Origin: an uncultured Bacteroidales bacterium
Lineage (GTDB): Bacteria > Bacteroidota > Bacteroidia > Bacteroidales > WCHB1-69
Assembly (NCBI GenBank): GCA_905233745.1
Contig: CAJODA010000004.1
Coordinates: 1 to 62,700, forward strand
DNA: 62,700 nt
Reading direction: 5' to 3'
The position numbers were made by a program, and so were the translations under genes. Positions 47,404-56,441 of the stretch are shown here, piece by piece (within the stretch, counting starts at the first letter, position 1; each line of letters starts with the position of its first letter). The notes under the pieces were generated by a model. It saw only the letters and a program-made list of their open reading frames with translations, had not been told where the DNA came from and did no database searches.

Positions 47404-48693
47404 TCAAATGCCCTCCACACGTAGTTTCACCTCACCGATAGAGATAATGTCGCCAGCTTTCAGCTCCACACCTTCAAGTCCATGAAGTTCCCTCGAATTG
47501 ACATACGTGCCGTTGAGCGAGTTCTCCCACTTTCCGTCATAGAACTGGCCATCGCGCAAGTACCAGCTATTCTGCACAGGGTTGAACTCCAGCGTGAAGT
47601 GCCTGCGAGAAATGTAGCTTGTATTAAAGTCCTTTATACTAATGTTGTTGCTGATATATTTGCTGTAGCGGCCGCCTGTTACCAAATAAATGTCATCTTG
47701 CAAGAAATCGTTGAGATTATAACGCTTGCCATGTTCCTCGCCCTGCATCACTTTCAGCACCAAACCCTTGCTGATGTTGGTACTGAAATCCAGTACCGGT
47801 GTCATCACACGCGGTTGCTCCTGTTGGTTAGGAATATGCGCCAGCACTTCATCCACACTTTGATAGCGTTTCTCATAATTGGGTTCAAGACACCCGTTCA
47901 GAACAGTCTCCCAATGGCTCAGATGTGGTTTCATGCGCAACTTGTCACGATTCCAGCGCCCGCTCACCGCCTTGTCGATATATGGCTCCAAGTCCGCCTC
48001 ACTCTCCAACCTTCCATAAGGCAATTCGTGGAAAAGTATTTCATACAGAACCACGCCAAATGAAAAGATGTCAGTAGTGGGAAGCACCGTGGCTTTTGCC
48101 TTTTTAGGACGTGTCTGCTCGGGTGCCATGTAGGCAAACGTGCCGAAGATATCCACTTTATTGAAAAGTTTTTTCCAAAACGGGATATCGGCGATGGCAC
48201 CGGTAGTGCCGAAATCAGACAGGGCCACCTTGCCGTCGCTCTTCACCAGAATATTTTCAGGCTTGAGATCGCGGTGGACCTTGCCACTGCGGTGCAAAGC
48301 CTGCAAACCGTATAAGATTTGGCAGGCAATACGTTCATAATTAGGTGAGACATTCTCCACAAGGTTATATAGGTTACCTTTTTGACAGAATTCCATCACA
48401 ATATATGGATTACCCATCACAATATCGTACTCGATAGAATGGACCAAATAGGGGCTGTCAATGCGGCCAGTCTCAAATTCCATCTTGAAACGCTGGACCA
48501 ATTCGGCCCTTTCCTCGCCGGTGCGTTTCCATAATGGCAAAATCTTCAGCGCGTATGGCTGATTACGGGCATCCAACACTTTGAACACCATCCCAAAGCT
48601 TCCCTCTCCCAACGTCTTCTCCACGCGGTAGCGTCCGTTGACGTATTCACCAGCCTTGAAATCGCATTTTTCAGCAAAGTAGTTTTCAGCCAT
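47404..48693 (-). CDS. Ser/Thr protein kinase with C-terminal FHA domain (HRD loop)
   Basis: LGEGSFGMVFKV, YALKILP, KVHRDLKPENILV, LSDFGTTG; FHA YISRRHFTLEF...SLNGTYVNSREL. Confidence 0.93.
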   Translation of the reverse strand: MAENYFAEKCDFKAGEYVNGRYRVEKTLGEGSFGMVFKVLDARNQPYALKILPLWKRTGEERAELVQRFKMEFETGRIDSPYLVHSIEYDIVMGNPYIVMEFCQKGNLYNLVENVSPNYERIACQILYGLQALHRSGKVHRDLKPENILVKSDGKVALSDFGTTGAIADIPFWKKLFNKVDIFGTFAYMAPEQTRPKKAKATVLPTTDIFSFGVVLYEILFHELPYGRLESEADLEPYIDKAVSGRWNRDKLRMKPHLSHWETVLNGCLEPNYEKRYQSVDEVLAHIPNQQEQPRVMTPVLDFSTNISKGLVLKVMQGEEHGKRYNLNDFLQDDIYLVTGGRYSKYISNNISIKDFNTSYISRRHFTLEFNPVQNSWYLRDGQFYDGKWENSLNGTYVNSRELHGLEGVELKAGDIISIGEVKLRVEGI

Positions 48694-48704
48694 ACCAAAA
48701 AAAA

Positions 48705-49556
48705 TTATTTAGTTGAAAATTCGAAATCACGATCACCCATAGACACAATATCACCGTCATGAAGCTCTGTCCGGCGGGTCACCCGGATATAGGTGCTCTT
48801 GAAGGCGCTGCGGTCCTCAATGTACCATTTGCCGTCCTCAAAAGTGAGCAATGCCTGCTGCTGCGAGGTGATAGTGAAATTGTCAGGCTCAGTGTTCTGG
48901 CGGTTCAGGACAACTTCAGCAGAGGAATACTCCTGTTTCACCATTCTCGCTGCGGGCTCATTTTCGTGCGGTACAGGCTGAAGGGAGCAATGTGGAGGCA
49001 GTTCAGGCTCGGTCATCTTTGCCCTTGGATTCTGCATCTGGTGGATATTGACCGTTTTCTTGTTAACAGCTTCTTCTTGATTCGTGGCGGGCACAAAACG
49101 CTCTGTCTTCTTGGCGGCAGAGATATTCTGATCGGGTGCAACATAACGTTCCGTCTTTTTGGGAACTGTCGCATCTCTGTCAGGTGCCACGTATGGTTGG
49201 GTGACCTTAGGGCCAACCGGTTGTTGCTGGAGATTCGGATTGCTGATAACAACAGTCTTCTTTCCCCCTCCATCTTGCATTTGAGGAGGTGTACTGTTCC
49301 CTATCGGACGATGGCATTTCGGACATACCTGCATTCCCGGAAGAATGGGATAGCCGCAGTCGTGCACAGTCACACCGCCACCCTTGGGTTCCTCCGGACG
49401 GGTTTCCATTCGCATTGTTTTTTTGTCGTCATCCACGACAGGAGCTGCAGATGATACCGCAGCAGCCGCTTTACGGTTCTCTTTTAAAGGTGAGCCGCAC
49501 CGGCTACAAAATGTAGCATCATCGGCATTGTTCAGTCCACAAAATTTACATATCAT
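48705..49556 (-). CDS. Zinc-ribbon protein with KKT repeats and degenerate FHA-like C-terminus
   Basis: MICKFCGLNNADDATFCSRCGSPL, CPKCHRPIG; five KKT motifs; C-terminal GKWYIEDRSAFKSTYIRVTRRTELHDGDIVSMGDRDFEF. Confidence 0.8.
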   Translation of the reverse strand: MICKFCGLNNADDATFCSRCGSPLKENRKAAAAVSSAAPVVDDDKKTMRMETRPEEPKGGGVTVHDCGYPILPGMQVCPKCHRPIGNSTPPQMQDGGGKKTVVISNPNLQQQPVGPKVTQPYVAPDRDATVPKKTERYVAPDQNISAAKKTERFVPATNQEEAVNKKTVNIHQMQNPRAKMTEPELPPHCSLQPVPHENEPAARMVKQEYSSAEVVLNRQNTEPDNFTITSQQQALLTFEDGKWYIEDRSAFKSTYIRVTRRTELHDGDIVSMGDRDFEFSTK

Positions 49557-49562
49557 AATCGT

Positions 49563-50138
49563 TTATTTTACTATCAAGTTATTAGTCAAATACCTATTCG
49601 TACCCATCCGCTCATTTGCAGTGACAACTTCCATCTGACTGTTGTCACCGTACAAGTAACAGGTACGCCATGTTTTTTCCGCCTCAACAGCGTAATAGAA
49701 AGGCAGGAACAACGTTCTCCCATAATCACGATAATACTGTTCATCGCCGAACCAGTAGACGGTAATGGGTTTCAAAGGCTGGAATTTTTGATTCTCAGAA
49801 GTGTACAGAGGTTGAAAAGTGCGACATAGCATATCCTTCTCGGAAGCTGCGAGCACCGAACAACGGTCAATGTAATCAAGTAGTCCCTTAGCCTCATCCC
49901 ACGCCGACCTGTCGGTGATTTTTACCGCATCGAACACCTTGCCATCCTTGTTCACACCACCGCGGATATAAATCACAAAATCGCTTACCTTATTATTATT
50001 AAGGGCATCGTCTATCACATTTGCTATATAGGTGCCATCTGTGTGGTCGCCAAGATTGATACAGAAGAAATAGAAGTCTTGCGCCCGCGACACAAAACCC
50101 GCCAACAATACCACTATAAATATCATTGCCTTTCGCAT
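49563..50138 (-). CDS. Secreted hypothetical protein in kinase operon
   Basis: MRKAMIFIVVLLAGFVSRAQ signal peptide; 6 nt spacing to next gene. Confidence 0.65.
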   Translation of the reverse strand: MRKAMIFIVVLLAGFVSRAQDFYFFCINLGDHTDGTYIANVIDDALNNNKVSDFVIYIRGGVNKDGKVFDAVKITDRSAWDEAKGLLDYIDRCSVLAASEKDMLCRTFQPLYTSENQKFQPLKPITVYWFGDEQYYRDYGRTLFLPFYYAVEAEKTWRTCYLYGDNSQMEVVTANERMGTNRYLTNNLIVK

Positions 50139-50151
50139 ATTCCTTCTGTAT

Positions 50152-51717
50152 TTAAAAATTGTACTTTACACCGAGTTGAAAATCCAGAAACTGGGTTGGC
50201 TGAGTCCAAAGGTTCCGGCAAACGGAGTTGAAATCAGCCGAATTAGCCGAAAGACGGAAACCACCATGTTGTTCAGCCGGTTTTGTGAGAATACGATAAC
50301 GGTACCCGGCTGAAAAATCCAGTGACCATCGTTTATCGGAAGTGATGAAATATTGGGCACCTATTCTTGCAAGAGCATCAACATGCCAACGATGAGTCCT
50401 CATTACATTTTCAGAAAGGTTAACCACATCAAACGTGCCGAAATCATAATATCCGTTCTGATCAATCAGCACGTTGTAATATTCTTCGCCATACAGACCT
50501 GCATAATGCCCGTTGAACGATGCTTTTGCAGGAGAGATAAAAGCCATTGCACCACGAAGGCCCACAGCCGCGAAAACCGACAGACTGGGAATCACATAAT
50601 AGTCATAACGGACAATGGCAGGAATTGCAAACGAAATACTGCGGCCTGCCTCATCATATCCCAACAATTGCGTCTTTCGCGTATATCTGGCGCCATCCGT
50701 GTCGATTGTATCATATTGGTCCACATAGGTATCCGCTGAAAAATGTTGAACGCCGATATCAAGTACCAGACCTGTCTCAAAGGAAACCCTATGCCGGCCT
50801 TTCGCAAAAATCTGGCGCAAGTAGGTTGCACCGACTCGGAAAGTATGGCTTCTGTATGCAATATTTTCGAAAGTGTAGTCAGCGTCCGACGGAACCTCGA
50901 TATTTCCCATGCTTAAAGGCATGACATATCCGAATTCCAAACCAACGGCGTTTTTCACTGTGTTGACGGAAATCGTATGATAGCGAAGCGTGTCGTTATG
51001 AGGGGTGAACTCATATTGGAATGTGGCACAGTTCTGTTTGGAAAGTTGTTTGTACATCTCTGCCGACAACGGCTGGACACGACTGTCCAAATAGGTTTCA
51101 CCACCTCCTACTTCCTTCACTTTCAAAGTTTTAGGAATATATAGTGTATGGGTATTATTCTCATAGTTGGCCAAAATATGCGGTTTCATCCGGTTGTCGG
51201 CACGGTTACACTCTATACGGACAATCTTCGCCGCCTTACGAACAAAACTGTAATCTATGACTAATACCAGACGGCTGACCACAGGGGTGGTATCTGTAAT
51301 AGTATTATATTCTTTGGTCAGCACCGCAGTATAGATTCCCCCAATGTCCGAAAGACTCTGACGGTCAATTTGCACGTCCTTGATGTCGAACTGTCGGAAT
51401 GTTCCCTGCTGCTGCTCATAGAAAGCACAATAGTTGGACAGTGTGACCGAATCTTTTCGGTTCGAATTGTTATACCAATCAATGTGGTCCATATAGACCG
51501 TAGTGTTCTGACTCTCGAAAAGGTTGCGAAAAGCGCCTATTTTCTGAGCATAACGTTCCGTAAGGTTCGCATTATCCACATAGGCATCTACCAATTCAAA
51601 CACCTTTTGATTGGCATACATCACGTCACGAACCGTTTGAGCCATACAGCCGGATGTAGCAAATAACCCACACACCAAAATAGATAATATGACATTTTTC
51701 ATATTCATTGCTGGCAT
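50152..51717 (-). CDS. Predicted outer-membrane beta-barrel protein, first gene of kinase operon
   Basis: Signal peptide; alternating strands; C-terminal FLDFQLGVKYNF. Confidence 0.72.
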   Translation of the reverse strand: MPAMNMKNVILSILVCGLFATSGCMAQTVRDVMYANQKVFELVDAYVDNANLTERYAQKIGAFRNLFESQNTTVYMDHIDWYNNSNRKDSVTLSNYCAFYEQQQGTFRQFDIKDVQIDRQSLSDIGGIYTAVLTKEYNTITDTTPVVSRLVLVIDYSFVRKAAKIVRIECNRADNRMKPHILANYENNTHTLYIPKTLKVKEVGGGETYLDSRVQPLSAEMYKQLSKQNCATFQYEFTPHNDTLRYHTISVNTVKNAVGLEFGYVMPLSMGNIEVPSDADYTFENIAYRSHTFRVGATYLRQIFAKGRHRVSFETGLVLDIGVQHFSADTYVDQYDTIDTDGARYTRKTQLLGYDEAGRSISFAIPAIVRYDYYVIPSLSVFAAVGLRGAMAFISPAKASFNGHYAGLYGEEYYNVLIDQNGYYDFGTFDVVNLSENVMRTHRWHVDALARIGAQYFITSDKRWSLDFSAGYRYRILTKPAEQHGGFRLSANSADFNSVCRNLWTQPTQFLDFQLGVKYNF

Positions 51718-51782
51718 AATATTTTAGTGGTGTGTCGTTTGTTACCGACCTGTATAGTCAAAAGGTAGATTAGTACTTGTGT

Positions 51783-52373
51783 TTATACCAAATTAGAGAA
51801 GCCCATGAAGGCCATGGCCAGAATGCCGGCGGTGATGAGGGCGATTGGCACACCCTTCATGCCTTTGGGAATGTCAACCAGCTCCATCTGTTCGCGGAGA
51901 CCGGCGAAAATCACAATGGCCAACGTGAAACCGATGGCGATGGCCACTGAATAGAAAGTGCTGTCGAGAATAGAGAACCCGTGGGCAGCGATCAACGGTT
52001 GCTCCGTCACCTTGATGGCAATACCCAACACAGCACAGTTCGTGGTAATGAGGGGCAAATAGACACCAAGAGCCCTATAGAGTGAGGGGCTCATCTTCTT
52101 CAGCATGATTTCCACCATCTGGACCAAAGAGGCGATCACCAAGATAAACACGATGGTCTGCAGGAAGGTGATGTTGAGCGGTACCAGAACATACTTCTGC
52201 AATGAAGAGGTCACCAAAGTGGCCAATGCCATGACAAAGGTGACAGCAGCACCCATGCCAAGAGCGGTGTTCACCTTACTGGAGACGCCCAAAAAGGGAC
52301 ATATACCGAGGAACTGCACCAAAATGATATTGTTGACCAATACAGCTCCGATTATCATCAATATGTATTCCAT
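51783..52373 (-). CDS. rnfA: Electron transport complex subunit RnfA
   Basis: MEYILMIIGAVLVNNIILVQFLGICPFLGVSSKVNTALGMGAAVTFV. Confidence 0.92.
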   Translation of the reverse strand: MEYILMIIGAVLVNNIILVQFLGICPFLGVSSKVNTALGMGAAVTFVMALATLVTSSLQKYVLVPLNITFLQTIVFILVIASLVQMVEIMLKKMSPSLYRALGVYLPLITTNCAVLGIAIKVTEQPLIAAHGFSILDSTFYSVAIAIGFTLAIVIFAGLREQMELVDIPKGMKGVPIALITAGILAMAFMGFSNLV

Positions 52374-52401
52374 AATTTCAGTTTTTTACAGATTGGTTTT
52401 T

Positions 52402-52429
52402 GTTGAGACGCACGGCCGCGCGTCTTTAC
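52402..52429. repeat. 28-nt imperfect palindrome gttgagacgcacggccgcgcgtctttac (diverged copy of the 23961 palindrome)
   Basis: Same length and GAGACG...CGTCT arms; lies in the rnfE-rnfA spacer. Confidence 0.75.
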
Positions 52430-52433
52430 CGTA

Positions 52434-53057
52434 TTATTTTGCGGCGCACATTTTGTCCTTGCGTTTATCCTCCACACGGTTGATGATATGGCGCATCAGG
52501 GCCATGATGAAGCCGAGCACGAGGAATGCACCGGGCGCGAGGACGAAAATCAGGATATTGTACTGTGACGGGATAAACTGCCAGCCCATGAAGGAGCCTG
52601 CACCGAGAATTTCGCGCACAGCGGCCACCAAAATCAAGGAGATGGTGAAACCGATACCCATTCCAAGACCATCGAGGATAGAGTCAAACACGCTGTTCTT
52701 GTTGGCGAAGGCCTCGGCACGTCCGAGCACGATACAGTTGACCACAATCAGCGGGATGAAGACGCCAAGGCTCTCGGAGAGCGCGGGCAGAAAACCCTTG
52801 ATGATCAAATCAACCATACTCACGAAGGTGGCGATAATAACGATATAGCACGGAATACGCACCTTATCGGGAATCACATTCTTCAGCAGGGAGATGATAA
52901 TATTGGACATAAGGAGCACGAAGGTCGTGGCGGCACCCATACCGATGGCGTTGTTCACGGAGGTGGTGACAGCCAGCGTGGGGCACATGCCGAGCACCAG
53001 GATAAGGCTCGGGTTCTCCTTGAAAAAACCTTTGGTTAAAATTTTCACTTTACTCAT
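52434..53057 (-). CDS. rnfE: Electron transport complex subunit RnfE
   Basis: KENPSLILVLGMCPTLAVTTSVNNAIGMG. Confidence 0.92.
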   Translation of the reverse strand: MSKVKILTKGFFKENPSLILVLGMCPTLAVTTSVNNAIGMGAATTFVLLMSNIIISLLKNVIPDKVRIPCYIVIIATFVSMVDLIIKGFLPALSESLGVFIPLIVVNCIVLGRAEAFANKNSVFDSILDGLGMGIGFTISLILVAAVREILGAGSFMGWQFIPSQYNILIFVLAPGAFLVLGFIMALMRHIINRVEDKRKDKMCAAK

Positions 53058-53637
53058 GATAATCCTCCTTTACTTTCATAAAAACATTATAAGCCCGTTG
53101 CACGGCATCGCAGTAAGCGCGGGAAGAGATGGTGGCTGCTGTGATGGCATCCACATCGCCGCCGTCTTTAGTCACCTGCAGCTTGTATTCTGCCGGATCG
53201 TTGTTGTTGAACTGTTTGGCGAAATCGCTCTTGTTCTTGTTGATCTTGTCACCGAGGCCAGGGGTTTCGGAAGCCTTAATAACTTCCGTATTCAGGATAA
53301 CGCCCTCGTTGTCAAAGCCCACCATCAGATCGAAGCGACCGGAGAAGGCCTTCATGGTGAAGGTTTCCACACCGGCGCCAAAGAGTTTGCCGTTCTTGTC
53401 GACAGCCTTGTGGACGAGAATGTCATCGCCTTCGAAGTTAACCACGGTATCCACGATTGTGCCGTCGAATCCGGGCAGCACATCACTGAGCGCTTTCTCT
53501 TTCTTCTGTTTCTGTGACAGTTCAATAGGTCCTTTGGTCAGTGCATACACGCCAGTCAGAGCCAGGCCGGCCACCAAGGCGATGGAAGTCAGCACGACCA
53601 CCAATATAATCAATGAAGGTTCTTTTTTCTGTGCCAT
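53050..53637 (-). CDS. rnfG: Electron transport complex subunit RnfG
   Basis: ETPGLGDKI, DAITAATISSRA flavinylation-type motif. Confidence 0.9.
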   Translation of the reverse strand: MAQKKEPSLIILVVVLTSIALVAGLALTGVYALTKGPIELSQKQKKEKALSDVLPGFDGTIVDTVVNFEGDDILVHKAVDKNGKLFGAGVETFTMKAFSGRFDLMVGFDNEGVILNTEVIKASETPGLGDKINKNKSDFAKQFNNNDPAEYKLQVTKDGGDVDAITAATISSRAYCDAVQRAYNVFMKVKEDYHE

Positions 53638-53655
53638 AGTTTTCGGTTTTAAGGA

Positions 53656-54612
53656 TTATTTGGCGAAAGTTCTCGGTTTGCACATCCTGTTAATCAGGGG
53701 TACGAAGGCGTTCATGATCAGAATCGAGAAGGAGACACCTTCGGGGTAGGCGCCGAACATACGGATGATGATGGTGAAGAGACCGCAGCCGCAGCCGAAC
53801 ACAAGCATACCCAACGGGGTCACCGGGGAGGTCACCATATCCGTAGCCATGAAGCATGCGCCAAGGACAAGTCCGCCGGCGAGCACATGGAAGAAGGGGT
53901 TGGCATATTGGTTAGGATCGATGAGCCAGAAGATTCCGGCGAACACGAACACGGTAAGGATGAACGAAACGGGGATATGCCAGCTGATCACTTTGCGGAT
54001 CATCAGGAAGATGGCGCCGATAATCAGGGCGATGGCGGACACTTCGCCAAAGCTGCCGCCCATCTGGCCCAGCAACATGTTCATATAGGTGGGCATTTCC
54101 ACATTGGCGCCCTCCTTGAGGATACCCAGCGGGGTAGGACCCGTGACGGCATCCGCAAAGCCCCATACCGGAACAGGCACTGGCCAGGAGGTCATGGCCA
54201 CCGGGAAGGCGATGAGCAGGAACACGCGGGCCACCAGTGCCGGGTTGAACGGGTTATGCCCCAGACCGCCGAACGGCATCTTGGCAATGCCAATGGCCAC
54301 AATGGCACCCACCACCATCATCCAGATGGGCAGGTTGGAGGGAACGTTGAAGGCAAGCAGCACACCCGTCACCACCGCGGAGCCGTCGCTGACAGTAGGC
54401 TTCACCTTCATGAGGAAACGCTGGATGAGGTACTCAAACAGCACACAGCATCCAACGGACACCAAAGTTAGAATTATCACCGGCAGCCCGAAATAGAAGA
54501 CGGACACCACAAAAGCCGGTATCAACGCAATCACCACCGACCACATGATCTTCTGTACGGAGTCGTCACTGTGGACGTGCGGTGAACCGGAAACATTTAA
54601 CAATCTGTTCAT
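53656..54612 (-). CDS. rnfD: Electron transport complex subunit RnfD
   Basis: SGSPHVHSDDSVQKIMW, GLGHNPFNPALVARVFLL, DAVTGPTPLGIL. Confidence 0.92.
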   Translation of the reverse strand: MNRLLNVSGSPHVHSDDSVQKIMWSVVIALIPAFVVSVFYFGLPVIILTLVSVGCCVLFEYLIQRFLMKVKPTVSDGSAVVTGVLLAFNVPSNLPIWMMVVGAIVAIGIAKMPFGGLGHNPFNPALVARVFLLIAFPVAMTSWPVPVPVWGFADAVTGPTPLGILKEGANVEMPTYMNMLLGQMGGSFGEVSAIALIIGAIFLMIRKVISWHIPVSFILTVFVFAGIFWLIDPNQYANPFFHVLAGGLVLGACFMATDMVTSPVTPLGMLVFGCGCGLFTIIIRMFGAYPEGVSFSILIMNAFVPLINRMCKPRTFAK

Positions 54613-54666
54613 TCTTTCTCTATTTTATTAGGAGGCGCAAAAACTGCGCCCGCATTTGTTTCTATG

Positions 54667-54674
54667 CAAAAATA
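54667..54674 (-). promoter_or_regulatory. Second tandem -7 box TATTTTTG (upstream of rnfD)
   Basis: Reverse complement of caaaaata. Confidence 0.45.
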
Positions 54675-54693
54675 CTCTTCGTCAGAAAACCTG

Positions 54694-54701
54694 CAAAAAT
54701 A
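54694..54701 (-). promoter_or_regulatory. -7 box TATTTTTG (upstream of rnfD)
   Basis: Reverse complement of caaaaata. Confidence 0.45.
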
Positions 54702-54771
54702 CACTTTTTTAATTTAAAATAAAAGATAAAAAATATAAAATATATTATTGTTTATCTTCAATACATTTTTG

Positions 54772-54779
54772 TATCTTTG
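54772..54779 (+). promoter_or_regulatory. -7 box TATCTTTG
   Basis: TAnnTTTG upstream of nrnA. Confidence 0.55.
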
Positions 54780-54799
54780 CAGGCTAAAATTTTCTTGAA

Positions 54800-55837
54800 T
54801 TGAAGAAGCAAGACATCCTTAAAGTCCAGACCGCCTTGCGCGACACGAAAAAGATCGCCATCGTATTCCATTTCAACCCTGACGGGGATGCAGTGGGCAG
54901 TGCCTTGGCGCTTTATCACTATTTCAAAGAGGACGGGTTTGAGGTATCGGTTATCTCTCCGAACCCGTTCCCCGACTTCCTGCACTGGATGCAGGGAAGT
55001 GATGAGATCATCATCGCCCAGAAGAATCTCACCAAGGCCAGAAAAGCCATCAAGAGTGCGGACATGTTGTTTGTGGTGGACATGAATGCGCCGCACCGTG
55101 CAGGACAGGACCTGCAGGGCAGCATTAGCAAATTCGGCGGATTCAAAGTGCTGATCGACCACCACGTGCAACCCGACATCCAATGCGACGTGATGTACTC
55201 CACGCACCTCACCAGCTCCGCCAGCGAACTGGTGTACCATTTCCTATACCGCTATCTGACCCCCAAACGCAAGTTCACACGCCCCATTGCAGAGGCTCTC
55301 TATGTCGGCATCATCACCGACACAGGCTCGCTGACCTATGCTTGTGACCGCCCGAGCACCTATGACGTGCTCCGCAAACTGATCGCCTCCGGCATCAACG
55401 GGGAAGCCATCCACCGGAAAGTGTACGACAACTACACCGAAAGCCGCATCAAGCTGCTCGGACTCGCCCTGTCGCAACGCCTTACCGTGATGCCCGAATA
55501 CGGCGCCTCCTACATGTACCTTACCAAACAGGATTTGCTGGACCACAACTTCCAGATTGGCGACACGGAGGGCTTTGTGAACTACGGACTCTCTATCAAT
55601 GTGGTGAAATTCACGGCATTCTTCACCGAACGCGACAACCGCGTGCGCGTTTCCTTCCGCTCACAAGGGGACTTCGATGTGAACCTCTTCGCCCGCAAGC
55701 ATTTCAACGGGGGTGGCCACCACAACGCCGCCGGCGCTTTCTACAATGGAGATATCCTCGATGCCATAAAGCATTTTGAAAATGTTGTCAAGAAAGAGGT
55801 CAAGCCTATCCGTAACATAAAATCCAAGAACAAATAG
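54800..55837 (+). CDS. nrnA: DHH-family phosphoesterase (NrnA-like oligoribonuclease/PAP phosphatase), TTG start
   Basis: FHFNPDGDAVGSALAL, VLIDHHVQ, GGGHHNAAGAF. Confidence 0.9.
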   Translation: MKKQDILKVQTALRDTKKIAIVFHFNPDGDAVGSALALYHYFKEDGFEVSVISPNPFPDFLHWMQGSDEIIIAQKNLTKARKAIKSADMLFVVDMNAPHRAGQDLQGSISKFGGFKVLIDHHVQPDIQCDVMYSTHLTSSASELVYHFLYRYLTPKRKFTRPIAEALYVGIITDTGSLTYACDRPSTYDVLRKLIASGINGEAIHRKVYDNYTESRIKLLGLALSQRLTVMPEYGASYMYLTKQDLLDHNFQIGDTEGFVNYGLSINVVKFTAFFTERDNRVRVSFRSQGDFDVNLFARKHFNGGGHHNAAGAFYNGDILDAIKHFENVVKKEVKPIRNIKSKNK

Positions 55838-56377
55838 ATGCGTACCAGCGTATCACATATCATCCTTTCCGCCATACTCCTCTGCGTCATCCTTGCCACC
55901 GGCTGCCGCGACAGGAGCACGGGGGAAGTCGTCACCAACAACAAAAAGGCCGCAGAAGACAGAGAGGCTCCCTATATTGAGGGCAACAAGAAAATCCTGC
56001 ATTGGGAAGACGAGGAGATGAGCCTTTTCATCAAACGTTACCGGTGGGACATGCAACGCACAGGTACGGGAATGTACATCCAAATCCTTGACCCCGGCCA
56101 AGGCGACACTTTCCAAGAGGGGGACAATATCACCCTTAAGTACAAGACCTTCCTCCTCAGCGGCGAGATGGTCTATGACTCGGAACACGACGGGGTGAAA
56201 AACTTTACGGTAGCCCGTTCAGAGGAGCTTGAGGCCCTGCACGAAGCCGCCCTCATGCTGCGCCCCGGCGCACGCGCCCGCCTCGTCATCCCCTCTTACC
56301 TGGCCTATGGCGTCAGCGGCGACGGCAACCGCATAAACGGCCGCCTCCCCATCGCCATGACGGTGGAAGTGCAGTGA
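55838..56377 (+). CDS. FKBP-type peptidyl-prolyl isomerase lipoprotein (GldI-like)
   Basis: Lipobox LATGC; QEGDNITLKYKTFLLSGEMVYDSE...LRPGARARLVIPSYLAYGVSGD. Confidence 0.8.
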   Translation: MRTSVSHIILSAILLCVILATGCRDRSTGEVVTNNKKAAEDREAPYIEGNKKILHWEDEEMSLFIKRYRWDMQRTGTGMYIQILDPGQGDTFQEGDNITLKYKTFLLSGEMVYDSEHDGVKNFTVARSEELEALHEAALMLRPGARARLVIPSYLAYGVSGDGNRINGRLPIAMTVEVQ

Positions 56378-56441
56378 GAGACTGAAACATTAAAAACTTT
56401 ATAACTTTACGAACATTACAAACTTTATAAACCAATATTTC

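Noticed and set aside
39539-51717. T6SS Fha/PpkA/PppA module
   Set aside because: No TssB/C/F/G/K, ClpV, Hcp or VgrG genes in the window; protease and BACON-like components do not fit
39539-51717. TerY-P (vWA-PP2C-kinase) triad
   Set aside because: No TerY-type vWA gene in the operon; the BatA-like gene is about 37 kb away
53129-53749. Plus-strand ORFs across the rnf genes
   Set aside because: Antisense to well-supported rnfG/rnfD genes
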